A stretch of DNA of 52,496 bases from an uncultured Myxococcales bacterium (GTDB lineage: Bacteria; Myxococcota_A; UBA9042), in the NCBI GenBank assembly GCA_903919145.1, contig CAIXGW010000245.1:1-52496 (forward strand), read 5' to 3'. Positions 1-18,271 of the stretch are shown piece after piece (positions within the stretch are counted from its first letter, which is position 1; each line of letters starts with the position of its first letter). The notes beneath the pieces were generated by a model that worked only from the letters and a program-made list of their open reading frames with translations, was not told the DNA's origin and searched no databases. Made by a program: the position numbers and the translations under genes.

Positions 1-995
1 GCCCAGGTGGCAGCGGCGGGCCCGGCGGCCCGCGCGGCGGCGGCAGCTACGGCGGCCAAGGCGGTGGGGGCGGCTACGGCGGTGGCGGTGGCCGCGGCTA
101 CGGCGGCAGCCGCGATCAGGGCCCGCGCCGCGACGATCGCGGTCCTCGCGATGCGATGCCTCAGCACGCGCCGCGGCACGGCGATGCCCAAGCAGATAAC
201 CACGCGGCGGAATTCACGGCGCGCACCGGCAGGGTGGCCCCACCAGTCGACCTGGTGACCGGAGTTCACGCAGCGCTGGCGCTGTTGCAGCACAAGGCCC
301 AGCGCGTCCGCGAGGTCCTGCTGTGGTCGCGCGATCCGCGGGTGCAGGCCCAGGTGCGCCAAGCGGCTGCGGCGGCGCGGGTTCCCGTCACTGACAAAGA
401 AGTGCCGCCGTTTGATGACGATCCCGGCAATCCCCAGGGCGTGGCGCTGCGGGTGACCGAGTTCGCGTACACCGACCTGGACGCGCTGGTGCCAGAGGCC
501 GGATGCCCGCGCGGCACCTTGATTCTGGTCCTTGACTCGATCACCGACCCGCGCAATTTGGGTGCGATTCTGCGGTCCGCGGCATTCTTTGGAGTTCAAG
601 CCATTGTGATTCCGCAGGATCGCGCCGCAGGGGTGACGCCATTGGTCGAGCGGATCTCGCGCGGCGCCACGGCGATCGTTCCGGTGGTTCGCGTGGTCAA
701 TCTGGCAAGAACGCTGCAGATTCTGCAGGATCGCGGCGTGTTTGTGGTCGGCACGGGGCTGGAGCCGGGCTGCGGCGATCTGGCGACCCATAGCTTTGAC
801 GGCGTCACTGCCTTGGTGCTTGGGGCCGAGGGCGGCGGCCTGCGGCCTCTGGTGCGTAAACGCTGCGATATCGTAGCTAAACTTGGCAGTGTGGGCGAGA
901 TGCAGTCGCTCAACGTGTCGGCCTTTGCCACCCTGGCCCTGCACTTGGCGCGGGCCCAGGTGCCGCCGCCCTCGGCCGAGCGGGTGGCAATTTGA
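1..995 (+). CDS. rlmB: RlmB-type SpoU 23S rRNA 2'-O-ribose methyltransferase with Gly/Arg-rich N-terminal region (5' partial)
   Basis: The reading frame is open from base 3 to TGA at 993-995 (331 visible residues); the start lies outside the window. The last ~230 residues are a SpoU/TrmH fold: an N-terminal substrate-binding part, then motif 1 (DPRNLGAILRSA, around base 546), motif 2 (LVLGAEGGGLRPL, around 814) and motif 3 (MQSLNVSAFATLAL, around 900), which build the trefoil-knot SAM site. By family it should methylate a ribose in 23S rRNA (Gm2251 for RlmB), although other SpoU targets cannot be excluded. The first ~50 visible residues are an RGG-like tail (PRGGGSYGG, GGRGYGGSRDQGPRRDDRG) of the kind seen in RNA-binding proteins and not usual in RlmB. 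The ATG at 156 is only an internal codon: the frame and the low-complexity composition continue upstream. It lies just upstream of the tRNA-tuf promoter. Confidence 0.88.
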   Translation, partial: PGGSGGPGGPRGGGSYGGQGGGGGYGGGGGRGYGGSRDQGPRRDDRGPRDAMPQHAPRHGDAQADNHAAEFTARTGRVAPPVDLVTGVHAALALLQHKAQRVREVLLWSRDPRVQAQVRQAAAAARVPVTDKEVPPFDDDPGNPQGVALRVTEFAYTDLDALVPEAGCPRGTLILVLDSITDPRNLGAILRSAAFFGVQAIVIPQDRAAGVTPLVERISRGATAIVPVVRVVNLARTLQILQDRGVFVVGTGLEPGCGDLATHSFDGVTALVLGAEGGGLRPLVRKRCDIVAKLGSVGEMQSLNVSAFATLALHLARAQVPPPSAERVAI

Positions 996-1005
996 ACGAT
1001 CCCTC

Positions 1006-1034
1006 TTGACCCAGCCGGCGAATAGCTGGATACT
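1006..1034 (+). promoter_or_regulatory. sigma70-type promoter of the tRNA-tuf operon
   Basis: TTGACC at 1006-1011, a 17-base spacer, and GATACT at 1029-1034 make a near-consensus housekeeping promoter. It sits 10 bases after the rlmB stop and about 170 bases before the first tRNA, on the coding strand. It is the best-looking promoter in the left part of the window and probably drives the tRNA array and tuf. Confidence 0.7.
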
Positions 1035-1206
1035 CGTGCGCCCCGAATGGATCCGCTGCGCGCGGGTCCGAGGGACCAGAACTCCGCTCGTCCAACGGCC
1101 CCCAGCCTGAGCACGAAGCAAGCCCCAACAGCGTCTCCGGCCTTGTGGCTGCCAGGGCCGCGGCTGGGCTTGAGACTCCGGACGGTGCTGATCGAAATCG
1201 AACGGT

Positions 1207-1282
1207 GCTGGCGTAGCTCAATTGGCAGAGCAGCTGATTTGTAATCAGCAGGTTGCGGGTTCGAGTCCCATCGCCAGCTCCA
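1207..1282 (+). tRNA. tRNA-Thr(TGT)
   Basis: Complete cloverleaf. Acceptor GCTGGCG pairs with CGCCAGC, discriminator T is at 1279 and CCA is encoded at 1280-1282. The anticodon loop TTTGTAA gives TGT. The T-loop GTTCGAGTC is standard. It occupies the thrU position of the E. coli thrU-tyrU-glyT-thrT-tufB operon. Confidence 0.95.
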
Positions 1283-1460
1283 GTTGCAGGGCTCCAAGCG
1301 GGCGCTGCAATCCGGTGCTCGCCCAAGTAAGCTGGCAACGGCCGGCGAGACTGGGCAGGCGAGTGCACAAAGGGCTTGACCCCTGGCAGATTGCGGCGCA
1401 AGTCGCAGGTCGCGCAAAGAGGGTCCTGGTTAAGTTGACAGATCGAGCCAAGAATTCGCT

Positions 1461-1546
1461 GGAGGGTTGCCCGAGTGGCCAATGGGAGCAGACTGTAAAT
1501 CTGCCGGCGTACGCCTACGGTGGTTCGAATCCACCACCCTCCACCA
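1461..1546 (+). tRNA. tRNA-Tyr(GTA)
   Basis: Class II tRNA of 86 bases with the expected long variable arm. Acceptor GGAGGGT pairs with ACCCTCC, discriminator A is at 1543 and CCA is encoded at 1544-1546. The anticodon loop carries GTA within ACTGTAAA. Second gene of the tRNA array. Confidence 0.95.
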
Positions 1547-1647
1547 GGTCCCACCTCCACCCCAACACGCTGCGCGCGAAGCTGGGCCAGAGTGGGAATA
1601 GAGTTCGCAGGACCGACTTCTTCGGAGGTTGTCAGCGGGCCGCCAAT

Positions 1648-1720
1648 GCGGGAATAGCTCAGCTGGCAGAGCGTCAGCCTTCCAAGCTGAATGTCGCGGG
1701 TTCGAATCCCGTTTCCCGCT
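1648..1720 (+). tRNA. tRNA-Gly(TCC)
   Basis: Acceptor GCGGGAA pairs with TTCCCGC, anticodon loop CTTCCAA gives TCC, and the discriminator is T1720. The next bases read CCC rather than CCA, so the 3' end must be completed after processing. Third gene of the array. Confidence 0.95.
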
Positions 1721-1847
1721 CCCAAGAGCAAGCGAGCCTGCCAAGGCTCTGGACCTCCTGGACGTCAGATTCGCCGCCGCCCGACAGATCGCCCTTTGCG
1801 GGTCGCATCGGTCAGCCGGGGCATGCCGCACCGCAAGGTGCACATGT

Positions 1848-1920
1848 GCCTATGTAGCTCAGTTGGCAGAGCACTTCCTTGGTAAGGAAGAGGTCACCGG
1901 TTCAAATCCGGTCATAGGCT
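1848..1920 (+). tRNA. tRNA-Thr(GGT)
   Basis: Acceptor GCCTATG pairs with CATAGGC. The anticodon stem CTTCC/GGAAG closes loop TTGGTAA, anticodon GGT. The discriminator is T1920, followed by CCG, so CCA is not encoded. It lies 213 bases upstream of tuf, matching thrT-tufB in E. coli. Confidence 0.95.
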
Positions 1921-2133
1921 CCGGGATCCACGTCAAAGGTCGGCGAGAGCAAGCACTCCGCTGACCGGCGCAGTGGTTCTCTCGCCCCCTCGAAGAGCTG
2001 TCTGCTCTGCCGGCGGGTGAACGCACAGCCCGAGCGTCGGGCGCCAACCATGGACACGCGGGCCCGGCTGCCTAGACGTGATTCCGCTACAGATTCGGGT
2101 AACGCCACTTGGGGTGGCGGGAGGACAGCAGTC

Positions 2134-3339
<1,206 letters not shown>

Positions 3340-3346
3340 GGTCTCT

Positions 3347-3375
3347 AGGCGCCCCCTTTCGGGGACTCGGCGCCT
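3347..3375 (+). terminator. hairpin just after tuf
   Basis: AGGCGCC (3347-3353) pairs with GGCGCCT (3369-3375). Inside it CCC-TTTC-GGG forms a second short helix, with an ACTC bulge. It starts eight bases after the tuf stop. No T-run follows, so if it terminates or stabilises the tuf transcript it is not a canonical intrinsic terminator. Confidence 0.4.
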
Positions 3376-3423
3376 GAACTACTCCGCGCCTGAAGCCCTT
3401 GGGATTCAGAGCGCTGCTCGAGC

Positions 3424-3465
3424 GGGGTTCAAGGTCGGTTGCTTCGGTGGCCGACCTTGAACCCC
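3424..3465 (+). other. very stable UUCG-capped hairpin in the tuf-rpmG interval
   Basis: GGGGTTCAAGGTCGG (3424-3438) is perfectly complementary to CCGACCTTGAACCCC (3451-3465). The twelve bases between them can extend the helix through wobble and GC pairs to a C(UUCG)G tetraloop, giving roughly 19 continuous pairs. It lies 28 bases before the rpmG start. No T-run follows. Possible roles are termination of tuf, an RNA-processing or stability element, or control of rpmG; the sequence does not decide. Confidence 0.6.
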
Positions 3466-3493
3466 TGCAAGCGAATAAGGGTGCGAGCATACC

Positions 3494-3673
3494 ATGGCAA
3501 AGACCAACATCAGCATCATTCACCTTGAGTGCCAGAGCTGCCGCACCAGCGGACTGCCGGGCGTCTCGCGCTACACTACGACCAAGAACAAGAAGACCAA
3601 GCCGGGTCGCCTCCTGTTCAGCAAGTATTGCCGCTTCGAGCGCAAGCACACAGAGCACAAAGAGACCAAGTAG
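3494..3673 (+). CDS. rpmG: 50S ribosomal protein L33
   Basis: A 59-residue basic protein of typical L33 length, with the C-terminal signature [10 protein letters not shown], lying between tuf and tRNA-Trp-secE, a common place for rpmG. L33 is a small zinc-ribbon-like protein of the large subunit near the E site. The first CxxC is present (C13, C16). The second pair is incomplete: C46 is there but residue 49, normally Cys in zinc-binding L33, is Glu. The protein therefore seems intermediate between the Cys-rich (C+) and Cys-free (C-) forms. The ATG start fits the family N-terminus; the upstream AAGGGTG is only a weak ribosome-binding site. Confidence 0.93.
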   Translation: MAKTNISIIHLECQSCRTSGLPGVSRYTTTKNKKTKPGRLLFSKYCRFERKHTEHKETK

Positions 3674-3833
3674 CCTGGACCAACGTCGGGCTGGGCAGGA
3701 TGCTTTAGGGCACCTTGGCCAGCCGCAGGCGACCCAAAGCTAAGTGGTGTGCCCGGTGTGGACAGGTTTGTCGGTTTGGTACGGTTTCTTGGTTCATGGC
3801 AGGCGGCGGCCCCGGTAGGGGTCGCTGCACGAC

Positions 3834-3906
3834 AGGTCAGTAGCTCCAACGGTAGAGCAGCAGACTCCAAATCTGCGGGTTGTGGGTTCGAATCCCGCCT
3901 GACCTG
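3834..3906 (+). tRNA. tRNA-Trp(CCA)
   Basis: Acceptor AGGTCAG pairs with CTGACCT. The anticodon loop CTCCAAA carries CCA, and the discriminator is G3906. The following bases are CCC, so the 3' CCA is not encoded. A tRNA-Trp just before secE-nusG is common in bacteria. Confidence 0.95.
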
Positions 3907-4047
3907 CCCCCCGCGCTGGCTCCCATCCTTGGGCCACAGGCGGAATGACGTTGCGGCAGCAACACCCGCGCAAAGGCGTTGCGGCCAGCAACCCACGCGG
4001 CAGATAGAGTCAAGCGCCTCTGCGAGAGGCGCAAGCGGAGTGCGCCG

Positions 4048-4470
4048 ATGAGCCAAGAGCGGATCGTCAACTTGGCATTCGTTGCGGCAGCCCTGTTGAT
4101 GTGGTTCGTCGGGGCGAGCCTGATTGCGTCAGGGCTTGATGCCCTGCCTGCCCCGCCGCACGACTGGACTTTCCTGGGAGACAGCGTTGACAGCTGGGAT
4201 CTCAAGGTCATCGGCCGCGAGTTTCGGCTGAGCAACTTGTTGGGCATTGGCCTGGGCGTCGCTGGCGGCCTGTACCTGTGGCGCAATGAGCGTCTTTTTG
4301 TGCTGGCCCACGAGGTTGCAGGTGAATTGCGCCTGGTGACCTGGCCGAGCTGGCCGGAAGTGCAGTTGTCGACGCGGGTGGTAGTGGCCACCACTTTGGT
4401 GGTGGGTGCGTGCCTGTGGGCCTTTGATACGGTGTTCGCCGCCCTGACCCGGTTGGTGTACCGGATCTAA
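4048..4470 (+). CDS. secE: preprotein translocase subunit SecE
   Basis: SecE (140 residues) clamps the SecY channel in the inner membrane. The conserved C-terminal part is clear: the cytoplasmic amphipathic helix ending in TWPSWPEV, then a last membrane helix finishing AFDTVFAALTRLVYRI. Two further hydrophobic segments upstream (about residues 7-27 and 66-80) suggest the three-helix form known from enterobacteria. ATG 4048 is preferred over the in-frame ATG at 3979 because it follows GCGGAG at 4034-4039 and avoids a charged extension foreign to the family. It lies 90 bases upstream of nusG, the usual partner. Confidence 0.92.
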   Translation: MSQERIVNLAFVAAALLMWFVGASLIASGLDALPAPPHDWTFLGDSVDSWDLKVIGREFRLSNLLGIGLGVAGGLYLWRNERLFVLAHEVAGELRLVTWPSWPEVQLSTRVVVATTLVVGACLWAFDTVFAALTRLVYRI

Positions 4471-4560
4471 GCCGACTCGATGCAGCGGGCAGGTCACTTT
4501 GCCACCCGCCACGCGCTTTCCCTGGGCGCCGCTGCCTGACGGCGCGCCCCGAGGTAAATC

Positions 4561-5229
4561 ATGCAGACGCCGTCCCAGCCTATCGCCAGCCCATCCCAGC
4601 TGAATGAGGGCTCAGAGCCGAGCGCCATCGCTCCGGCCGAATCCGGTCTCGAGAGCGGCCTTCCGCCGCGCCGCGCGCCGCGCAAGCGCTGGTATATCGT
4701 CAATACCTATACTGGTTCTGAAAACGTGGCCCGCGCCAGCTTGGTGCAGCGCATCAAGGACGAAGGCCTGGAAGAGCTGTTTGGCGAAGTACTGGTGCCG
4801 ACCGAGAAAGTTGCCGAAGTGCGCGCCGGCGGGGTTCGGCGCGAGACCAAGCGCAAGTTCTTCCCCGGCTATCTGCTTGTGCAGATGGTGTTGGCGGAGG
4901 CGAGCTGGCACTTGGTCAAGAATACTCAGAAGATCATTGGCTTTGTCGGGTCCGAGAAGGACAAGATGAAGATGCCGACGCCGGTGCCGGACCACGAGGT
5001 CGCCAAGATCCTGGGCCAGCTCGAGCAGAGCGAAGTGCAAGCCAAGCCGGTGGTCAGTTTTGACGAAGGCGCGGAAGTGCGCGTCATCGACGGTCCGTTC
5101 TGCAACTTCTCAGGCACGGTCGCCGAAGTGCAGGCAGACAAGCAGAAGCTCAAGGTGCTGGTGTCGATCTTTGGTCGCGCTACTCCAGTGGAATTGGGCT
5201 TTATGCAGGTCGAGAAGATCGGCAGCTAA
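4561..5229 (+). CDS. nusG: transcription antitermination factor NusG
   Basis: NusG (222 residues) binds the RNA polymerase clamp helices, increases processivity and links transcription to Rho or to the ribosome. The NGN domain begins at [14 protein letters not shown] (about residue 41) and includes [12 protein letters not shown]. The C-terminal KOW domain covers about 165-222 ([16 protein letters not shown]). The first ~40 residues are a Ser/Pro/Glu-rich, probably disordered extension that E. coli NusG (181 residues) lacks. The ATG follows GAGG by about seven bases. Confidence 0.96.
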   Translation: MQTPSQPIASPSQLNEGSEPSAIAPAESGLESGLPPRRAPRKRWYIVNTYTGSENVARASLVQRIKDEGLEELFGEVLVPTEKVAEVRAGGVRRETKRKFFPGYLLVQMVLAEASWHLVKNTQKIIGFVGSEKDKMKMPTPVPDHEVAKILGQLEQSEVQAKPVVSFDEGAEVRVIDGPFCNFSGTVAEVQADKQKLKVLVSIFGRATPVELGFMQVEKIGS

Positions 5230-5269
5230 CCCTTGGCCCTTTGGGGGCAGAGGGGTTTGCTGTACGGCT

Positions 5270-5289
5270 CCTGAGCATGGGTGCTCAGG
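5270..5289 (+). promoter_or_regulatory. hairpin in the rplK leader
   Basis: CCTGAGCA (5270-5277) pairs perfectly with TGCTCAGG (5282-5289) around TGGG, in the 196-base interval between nusG and rplK. In E. coli, L1 represses the L11-L1 mRNA at a leader structure. Whether this hairpin belongs to such a site is a guess from position only. Confidence 0.35.
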
Positions 5290-5425
5290 GGTACAACGGG
5301 TGCGAGGCTGGACAACTGGGCGCAAGTCTGGACCGGCCGCTTGAGCACGGTGCGCGGATGCCTCTAGGCAGGCCGGGCAAGCAGGGACGCTGACGGTGCG
5401 TTGAAACCGCCGGCGAGAGTGGAAA

Positions 5426-5851
5426 ATGGCAAAGAAAATTACTGGATACGTGAAGTTGCAGTTGCCCGCGGGCAAGGCCACGCCCTCGCCGCCGGTAGGT
5501 CCGGCGCTGGGTCAGCACGGCGTCAACATCATGCAGTTCTGCAAGGCCTACAATGCAGAGACGGCCGCCCAGGTCGGCATGATCATTCCGGTGGTGATCA
5601 CGGTCTACTCCGACCGGTCGTTCACGTTCATCACCAAGACGCCGCCGGCTTCGCGCTTGCTGCTCAAGTACGCCAGCCTGACCAAGGGTTCGTCGGTTCC
5701 CAACCGCGACAAGGTCGGCAAGGTGACCAAGGCGCAACTGGAAGAGATCGCCAAGATCAAGATGCCAGACCTGTACGCGGTCGACATGGAAGGGGCGATG
5801 CTGACCATCGCCGGAACCGCGCGCTCTATGGGTATCGACGTCATCGGCTGA
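5426..5851 (+). CDS. rplK: 50S ribosomal protein L11
   Basis: L11 (141 residues, full length) forms the GTPase-associated centre with its 23S rRNA site and with L10-L12. The N-terminal domain shows [19 protein letters not shown], including the proline-rich hinge characteristic of L11. The C-terminal rRNA-binding domain has the [11 protein letters not shown] and [10 protein letters not shown] signatures. It starts 196 bases after nusG and 31 bases before rplA, with which it forms the usual L11-L1 pair. Confidence 0.98.
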   Translation: MAKKITGYVKLQLPAGKATPSPPVGPALGQHGVNIMQFCKAYNAETAAQVGMIIPVVITVYSDRSFTFITKTPPASRLLLKYASLTKGSSVPNRDKVGKVTKAQLEEIAKIKMPDLYAVDMEGAMLTIAGTARSMGIDVIG

Positions 5852-5882
5852 TCCAGCCCACGGAAAACAGGAGATTTTCGCT

Positions 5883-6587
5883 ATGCCGAACCGTTCTAAG
5901 AAATACCGTGCGGCGCTCGCCACCGTCGACCGCACCAAGCGTTACACCGTTGAAGAGGCCATCAGCCTGGTTCAGGCCATGCCGGCCGCCAAGTACGACG
6001 AGACCGTCGAAGTCGCCATCAACCTGGGCATCAACCCCAAGCACGCCGACCAGATGGTCCGCGGCGCGGTGGTGCTGCCCAACGGCACCGGCAAGGTCAA
6101 CCGCGTCTTGGTGTTCGCCCGCGGCGAGAAAGAGAAAGAGGCCCTGGATGCAGGCGCTGACTTCGCCGGCGGCGACGAGCTCATCGACAAGGTCAAAGAA
6201 GGCTGGTTCGATTTCGATACCTGCATCGCTACCCCCAACATGATGGTGGCGGTCGGTAAGATCGGCAAGCTGCTCGGCCCACGCGGTCTGATGCCCAACC
6301 CCAAGGTCGGCACTGTGACCATGGACGTTGGCGCTGCGGTCAAGGCGGCCAAGGGCGGCAAGATCGAGTTCCGCGCTGAGAAGTCCGGCATCATCCACGC
6401 CGGCGTTGGCAAGCGCTCGTTCGCGACCGCGGCCCTGACAGAGAACGTGGCGGCCCTGGTCGACGCGCTGGTCAAGGCCAAGCCGACGGCCGCCAAGGGC
6501 ACCTACGTGCGCGCAGTGACGGTGGCCACCACCCACTCGCCCGGCGTCAAGGTGGACCCGCTGACCGTGCACACTGAGAAGCACTAG
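5883..6587 (+). CDS. rplA: 50S ribosomal protein L1
   Basis: L1 (234 residues) builds the mobile L1 stalk and in many bacteria represses its own L11-L1 mRNA. The N-terminus, the central [12 protein letters not shown] signature and the [13 protein letters not shown] segment are all present. The start follows AGGAG at about ten bases, and the gene lies 31 bases after rplK. Confidence 0.98.
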   Translation: MPNRSKKYRAALATVDRTKRYTVEEAISLVQAMPAAKYDETVEVAINLGINPKHADQMVRGAVVLPNGTGKVNRVLVFARGEKEKEALDAGADFAGGDELIDKVKEGWFDFDTCIATPNMMVAVGKIGKLLGPRGLMPNPKVGTVTMDVGAAVKAAKGGKIEFRAEKSGIIHAGVGKRSFATAALTENVAALVDALVKAKPTAAKGTYVRAVTVATTHSPGVKVDPLTVHTEKH

Positions 6588-6936
6588 GTCTGGCGCAAGC
6601 ACTGGGCCCTGGGTCGCTGCGGTGACCCAGGGCGATGGAGCCAGCAATGGCTCCCTGAACGTAGTCCGGCTTCGGCCGGGCAACGCCTCCGGCCTGACAC
6701 AGGTCGGAGGGCAGCTCCCGAAGCTTCGGGGGCGCGTCTGAGAAGCCGGCGAGCTGCGCAAGCAGCGATAAGTCCGGCGGAGGCGCGAGGAGAACACGCG
6801 GTTCGCGAGCACTGCCGCCCTGTGGGGGTTGTGAGTTCAGGACCAGCCCGGCCCAGCGCCGGGCAGCGTATCCCAGCGTGGGGTGATCGGCATGGGGCCG
6901 GTCGCCCGTTCTCAGGCGAAGCAAGGAGGGAAACCC
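6588..6936 (+). promoter_or_regulatory. structured leader of rplJ (putative L10 leader)
   Basis: This 349-base stretch has no gene but is rich in helices. GCCCTGGGTC (6606-6615) pairs with GACCCAGGGC (6624-6633). GGAGCCA (6637-6643) pairs with TGGCTCC (6648-6654) around a GCAA tetraloop. Shorter GC hairpins follow, for example CCGGC-TTC-GGCCGG near 6667. In other bacteria L10-(L12)4 binds such a leader and represses rplJL. Position and structure fit, but I could not match the Rfam L10-leader consensus by eye. An ATG at 6883 in frame with rplJ is probably not used. Confidence 0.55.
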
Positions 6937-7458
6937 GTGAATAAGCAGCAGAAGCAGCAGCGGGTCGACACCCTGCGGCAGGAACTCGTCGGCATCGACG
7001 GCCTGGTCGTGGCAGAGAACAAAGGCATCACCGTCAAGGAGATGCAGACTCTGCGCGCCGAGGTCCGTAAAGCTGGCGGCGATGTTCGCGTCGTCAAGAA
7101 CACCCTTGCTCGCTTGTCGGTAAAAGGCACCTCTTTGGAGGTGGCCAGCGACAAGCTGGTGGGGCCCGTGTTGATCGCCTTTGGCAAAGACCCAGTGGGT
7201 CCGGCCAAAGCGATTCTCAAAGTGGCCAAAGATGTCCCCAATCTCGTTGTGAAAGGCGGTGCGATTCAGGGTCTGGCTCTCGATTACGAGGGTGTCAAGA
7301 CGCTGAGCGAGCTGCCGAGCATGGACGAGTTGCGGGCGATGTTCCTCGGGACGCTCACCGCGGTACCGAGCAAGTTTGTGGGAACCCTGGCCGGTATCGG
7401 CTCGGGTCTGATGAACGTGCTCACCCAGCGCAAAGAGCAGCTCGAGCAGGCCGCGTAA
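6937..7458 (+). CDS. rplJ: 50S ribosomal protein L10
   Basis: L10 (173 residues) anchors the L7/L12 dimers to 23S rRNA beside L11. The conserved VVAENKGITVKEMQTLRAEVRKAG and VVKNTLARL segments of the rRNA-binding domain are followed by the C-terminal helix that holds L7/L12. The start is taken as the GTG at 6937 because AAGGAGGG lies seven bases upstream; the ATG at 6883 would add 18 residues without family support. It is paired with rplL 120 bases downstream. Confidence 0.95.
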   Translation: MNKQQKQQRVDTLRQELVGIDGLVVAENKGITVKEMQTLRAEVRKAGGDVRVVKNTLARLSVKGTSLEVASDKLVGPVLIAFGKDPVGPAKAILKVAKDVPNLVVKGGAIQGLALDYEGVKTLSELPSMDELRAMFLGTLTAVPSKFVGTLAGIGSGLMNVLTQRKEQLEQAA

Positions 7459-7578
7459 ACACGGTTCGCAGGGATACGATCCAGAACCCAACCAAGTACA
7501 ACTGGCGCGGACTCACCAGGGCTCAAGCCCGCTAGACCTGAACCGGTCTTGCCACCGCGCCTCCTCAGGAGCAATGCC

Positions 7579-7959
7579 ATGTCGATTTCCAAGGACGATC
7601 TGATCAACCACCTGTCCGGCCTGACCATCCTCGAGCTGGCCGACGTCATCAAGGCCCTCGAAGAGAAGTGGGGCGTCAAGGCTTCCGCTCCGGTCGCCGT
7701 CGCGGCGGGCCCGGCGGCTGCGGTTGCGGCTCCGGTCGTCGAAGAGAAGACCGAGTTCGACGTCATCATCCTCGACCCGGGTGCCAACAAGATCAACGTG
7801 ATCAAGGCTATCCGCGAGATCACCGCCCTCGGCCTCAAGGAAGCGAAAGACCTGGCCGAGAAGGCCGGCGGCGTCGTCAAGGAAGCCGTCTCGAAGGCCG
7901 ATGCCGACAGCATCAAGAAGAAGCTGGAAGAAGCCGGCGCCAAGGTCGAGGTCAAGTAG
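7579..7959 (+). CDS. rplL: 50S ribosomal protein L7/L12
   Basis: L7/L12 (126 residues) is the multicopy stalk protein that recruits translation factors. The N-terminal dimerisation domain ([15 protein letters not shown]), an Ala/Val/Pro hinge (about 36-53) and the C-terminal domain ([19 protein letters not shown] ... [14 protein letters not shown]) are all present. The start is ATG 7579 with AGGAG about eight bases upstream. The in-frame ATG at 7549 is too early for the family. Confidence 0.98.
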   Translation: MSISKDDLINHLSGLTILELADVIKALEEKWGVKASAPVAVAAGPAAAVAAPVVEEKTEFDVIILDPGANKINVIKAIREITALGLKEAKDLAEKAGGVVKEAVSKADADSIKKKLEEAGAKVEVK

Positions 7960-8319
7960 TTCAAAAGGTCGCATCCGCTGCTGCGGAGGGGCCGTGCGCC
8001 CACTTCACGGCGGATGAGACCGGCTGCAACGGTCTACAGACAACCCCTCGGGGCCGGCTGAGCTCAGGCTCGGCCGCGCCCCGGGGGGCGTCTGCGTCGC
8101 AGGTTCTGTCGCTGTGTTCTTAGTACCGCCTGGTTCGGCGGGCGCCCCCGCGGGCGCGCAGGAGCCACGCAGGCCGGGGCGATGAGCCTTGACCCTGCAT
8201 TCCAGCAGCAGACCGCGTCGCGGCCCTGTTGCCCGCCCAGCAGACAGTGGGGAGGCAGGAATCCACTCCTCGCTACCCGCTCACGGCACCGACCTACTTA
8301 CGAAAGGAGCACCCCAAGC
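7960..8319 (+). other. 360-base rplL-rpoB interval with GC-rich hairpins
   Basis: No gene is seen. Several short self-complementary GC segments occur, for example CCGC-TGCT-GCGG near 7976, the palindrome CTGAGCTCAG near 8060 and GCGCCC-CCGC-GGGCGC near 8140. In E. coli this interval holds an attenuator and an RNase III site that set the ratio of L12 to RNA polymerase, and a similar role is possible here. The open frame upstream of rpoB (from 8182) has no RpoB-like sequence and is treated as leader. Confidence 0.4.
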
Positions 8320-13218
<4,899 letters not shown>

Positions 13219-13375
13219 CGCATAGGCGATCTGGGCGGCGGTGCCTTTGCGGGTGCCGCCGCCCCGTTCCCTAACCGGCCGGTCCTGGCTGCAGCCTTGT
13301 ACCGGCCTTGCCAGAAGTTTCCCGCACATACAGGAGCGGCCCCCAGGGGCGCCCTGAGCCAAGCAAAGGTGGTCC

Positions 13376-17935
<4,560 letters not shown>

Positions 17936-17951
17936 TTCAAGAAGCCGCTAG

Positions 17952-18085
17952 TACCCCAAACCCCAAGTTCGTTCGGGGTTCCGGAACGGACGTGGTTTGG
18001 GGTACGGAAAAAGACCCAGCAGTAGGACCCAAGACCCGTGAACAAGAACCGGGTGCAACCCGGATCGAATTAACGGTCTTGGGTA
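17952..18085 (+). repeat. 134-bp two-hairpin element, copy 1 (MITE-like, CTAG-flanked)
   Basis: Begins TACCCCAAACC and ends GGTCTTGGGTA. The ends are imperfect inverted repeats (9 of 11), and CTAG flanks both sides (17948-17951 and 18086-18089), like a 4-bp target duplication. Inside, TACCCCAAACC pairs perfectly with GGTTTGGGGTA (17994-18004), enclosing a smaller hairpin. ACCCAAGACC (18027-18036) pairs with GGTCTTGGGT (18075-18084), enclosing CCGGGT-GCA-ACCCGG (18049-18063). A second copy of exactly the same length lies at 52,223-52,356 in the same orientation; hand alignment gives about 13 mismatches. It starts 16 bases after the rpoC stop and could also affect the rpoC 3' end. No coding content is evident. 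Confidence 0.75.
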
Positions 18086-18271
18086 CTAGTTCGGTTCAGG
18101 CAAGGGGTGTCGGCGCGCGGTGGCCGGCACCCATTGTGCGTTTTTGGCGCAGCGGTGGCGGGGGTTGCGGCTGCCGCAGCAGCTGGCCATGCACGGGGCC
18201 AGCCGGCGATGGTCGCGACAGCTTGGGCGTTGAATCGGCAGTTTTGCGCTTGTGTCGGCGAGTCCGGTCGG

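Noticed and set aside
1435-1440. TTGACA as a -35 box before tRNA-Tyr
   Set aside because: No acceptable -10 at 16-18 bases; the distance to the tRNA is too short for a promoter of this gene.
596-1843. Several long minus- and plus-strand frames across the tRNA cluster
   Set aside because: They run straight through four confident tRNA genes and have no family likeness.
6883-6936. Upstream ATG start for rplJ
   Set aside because: The GTG at 6937 has a near-perfect Shine-Dalgarno and matches the L10 N-terminus.
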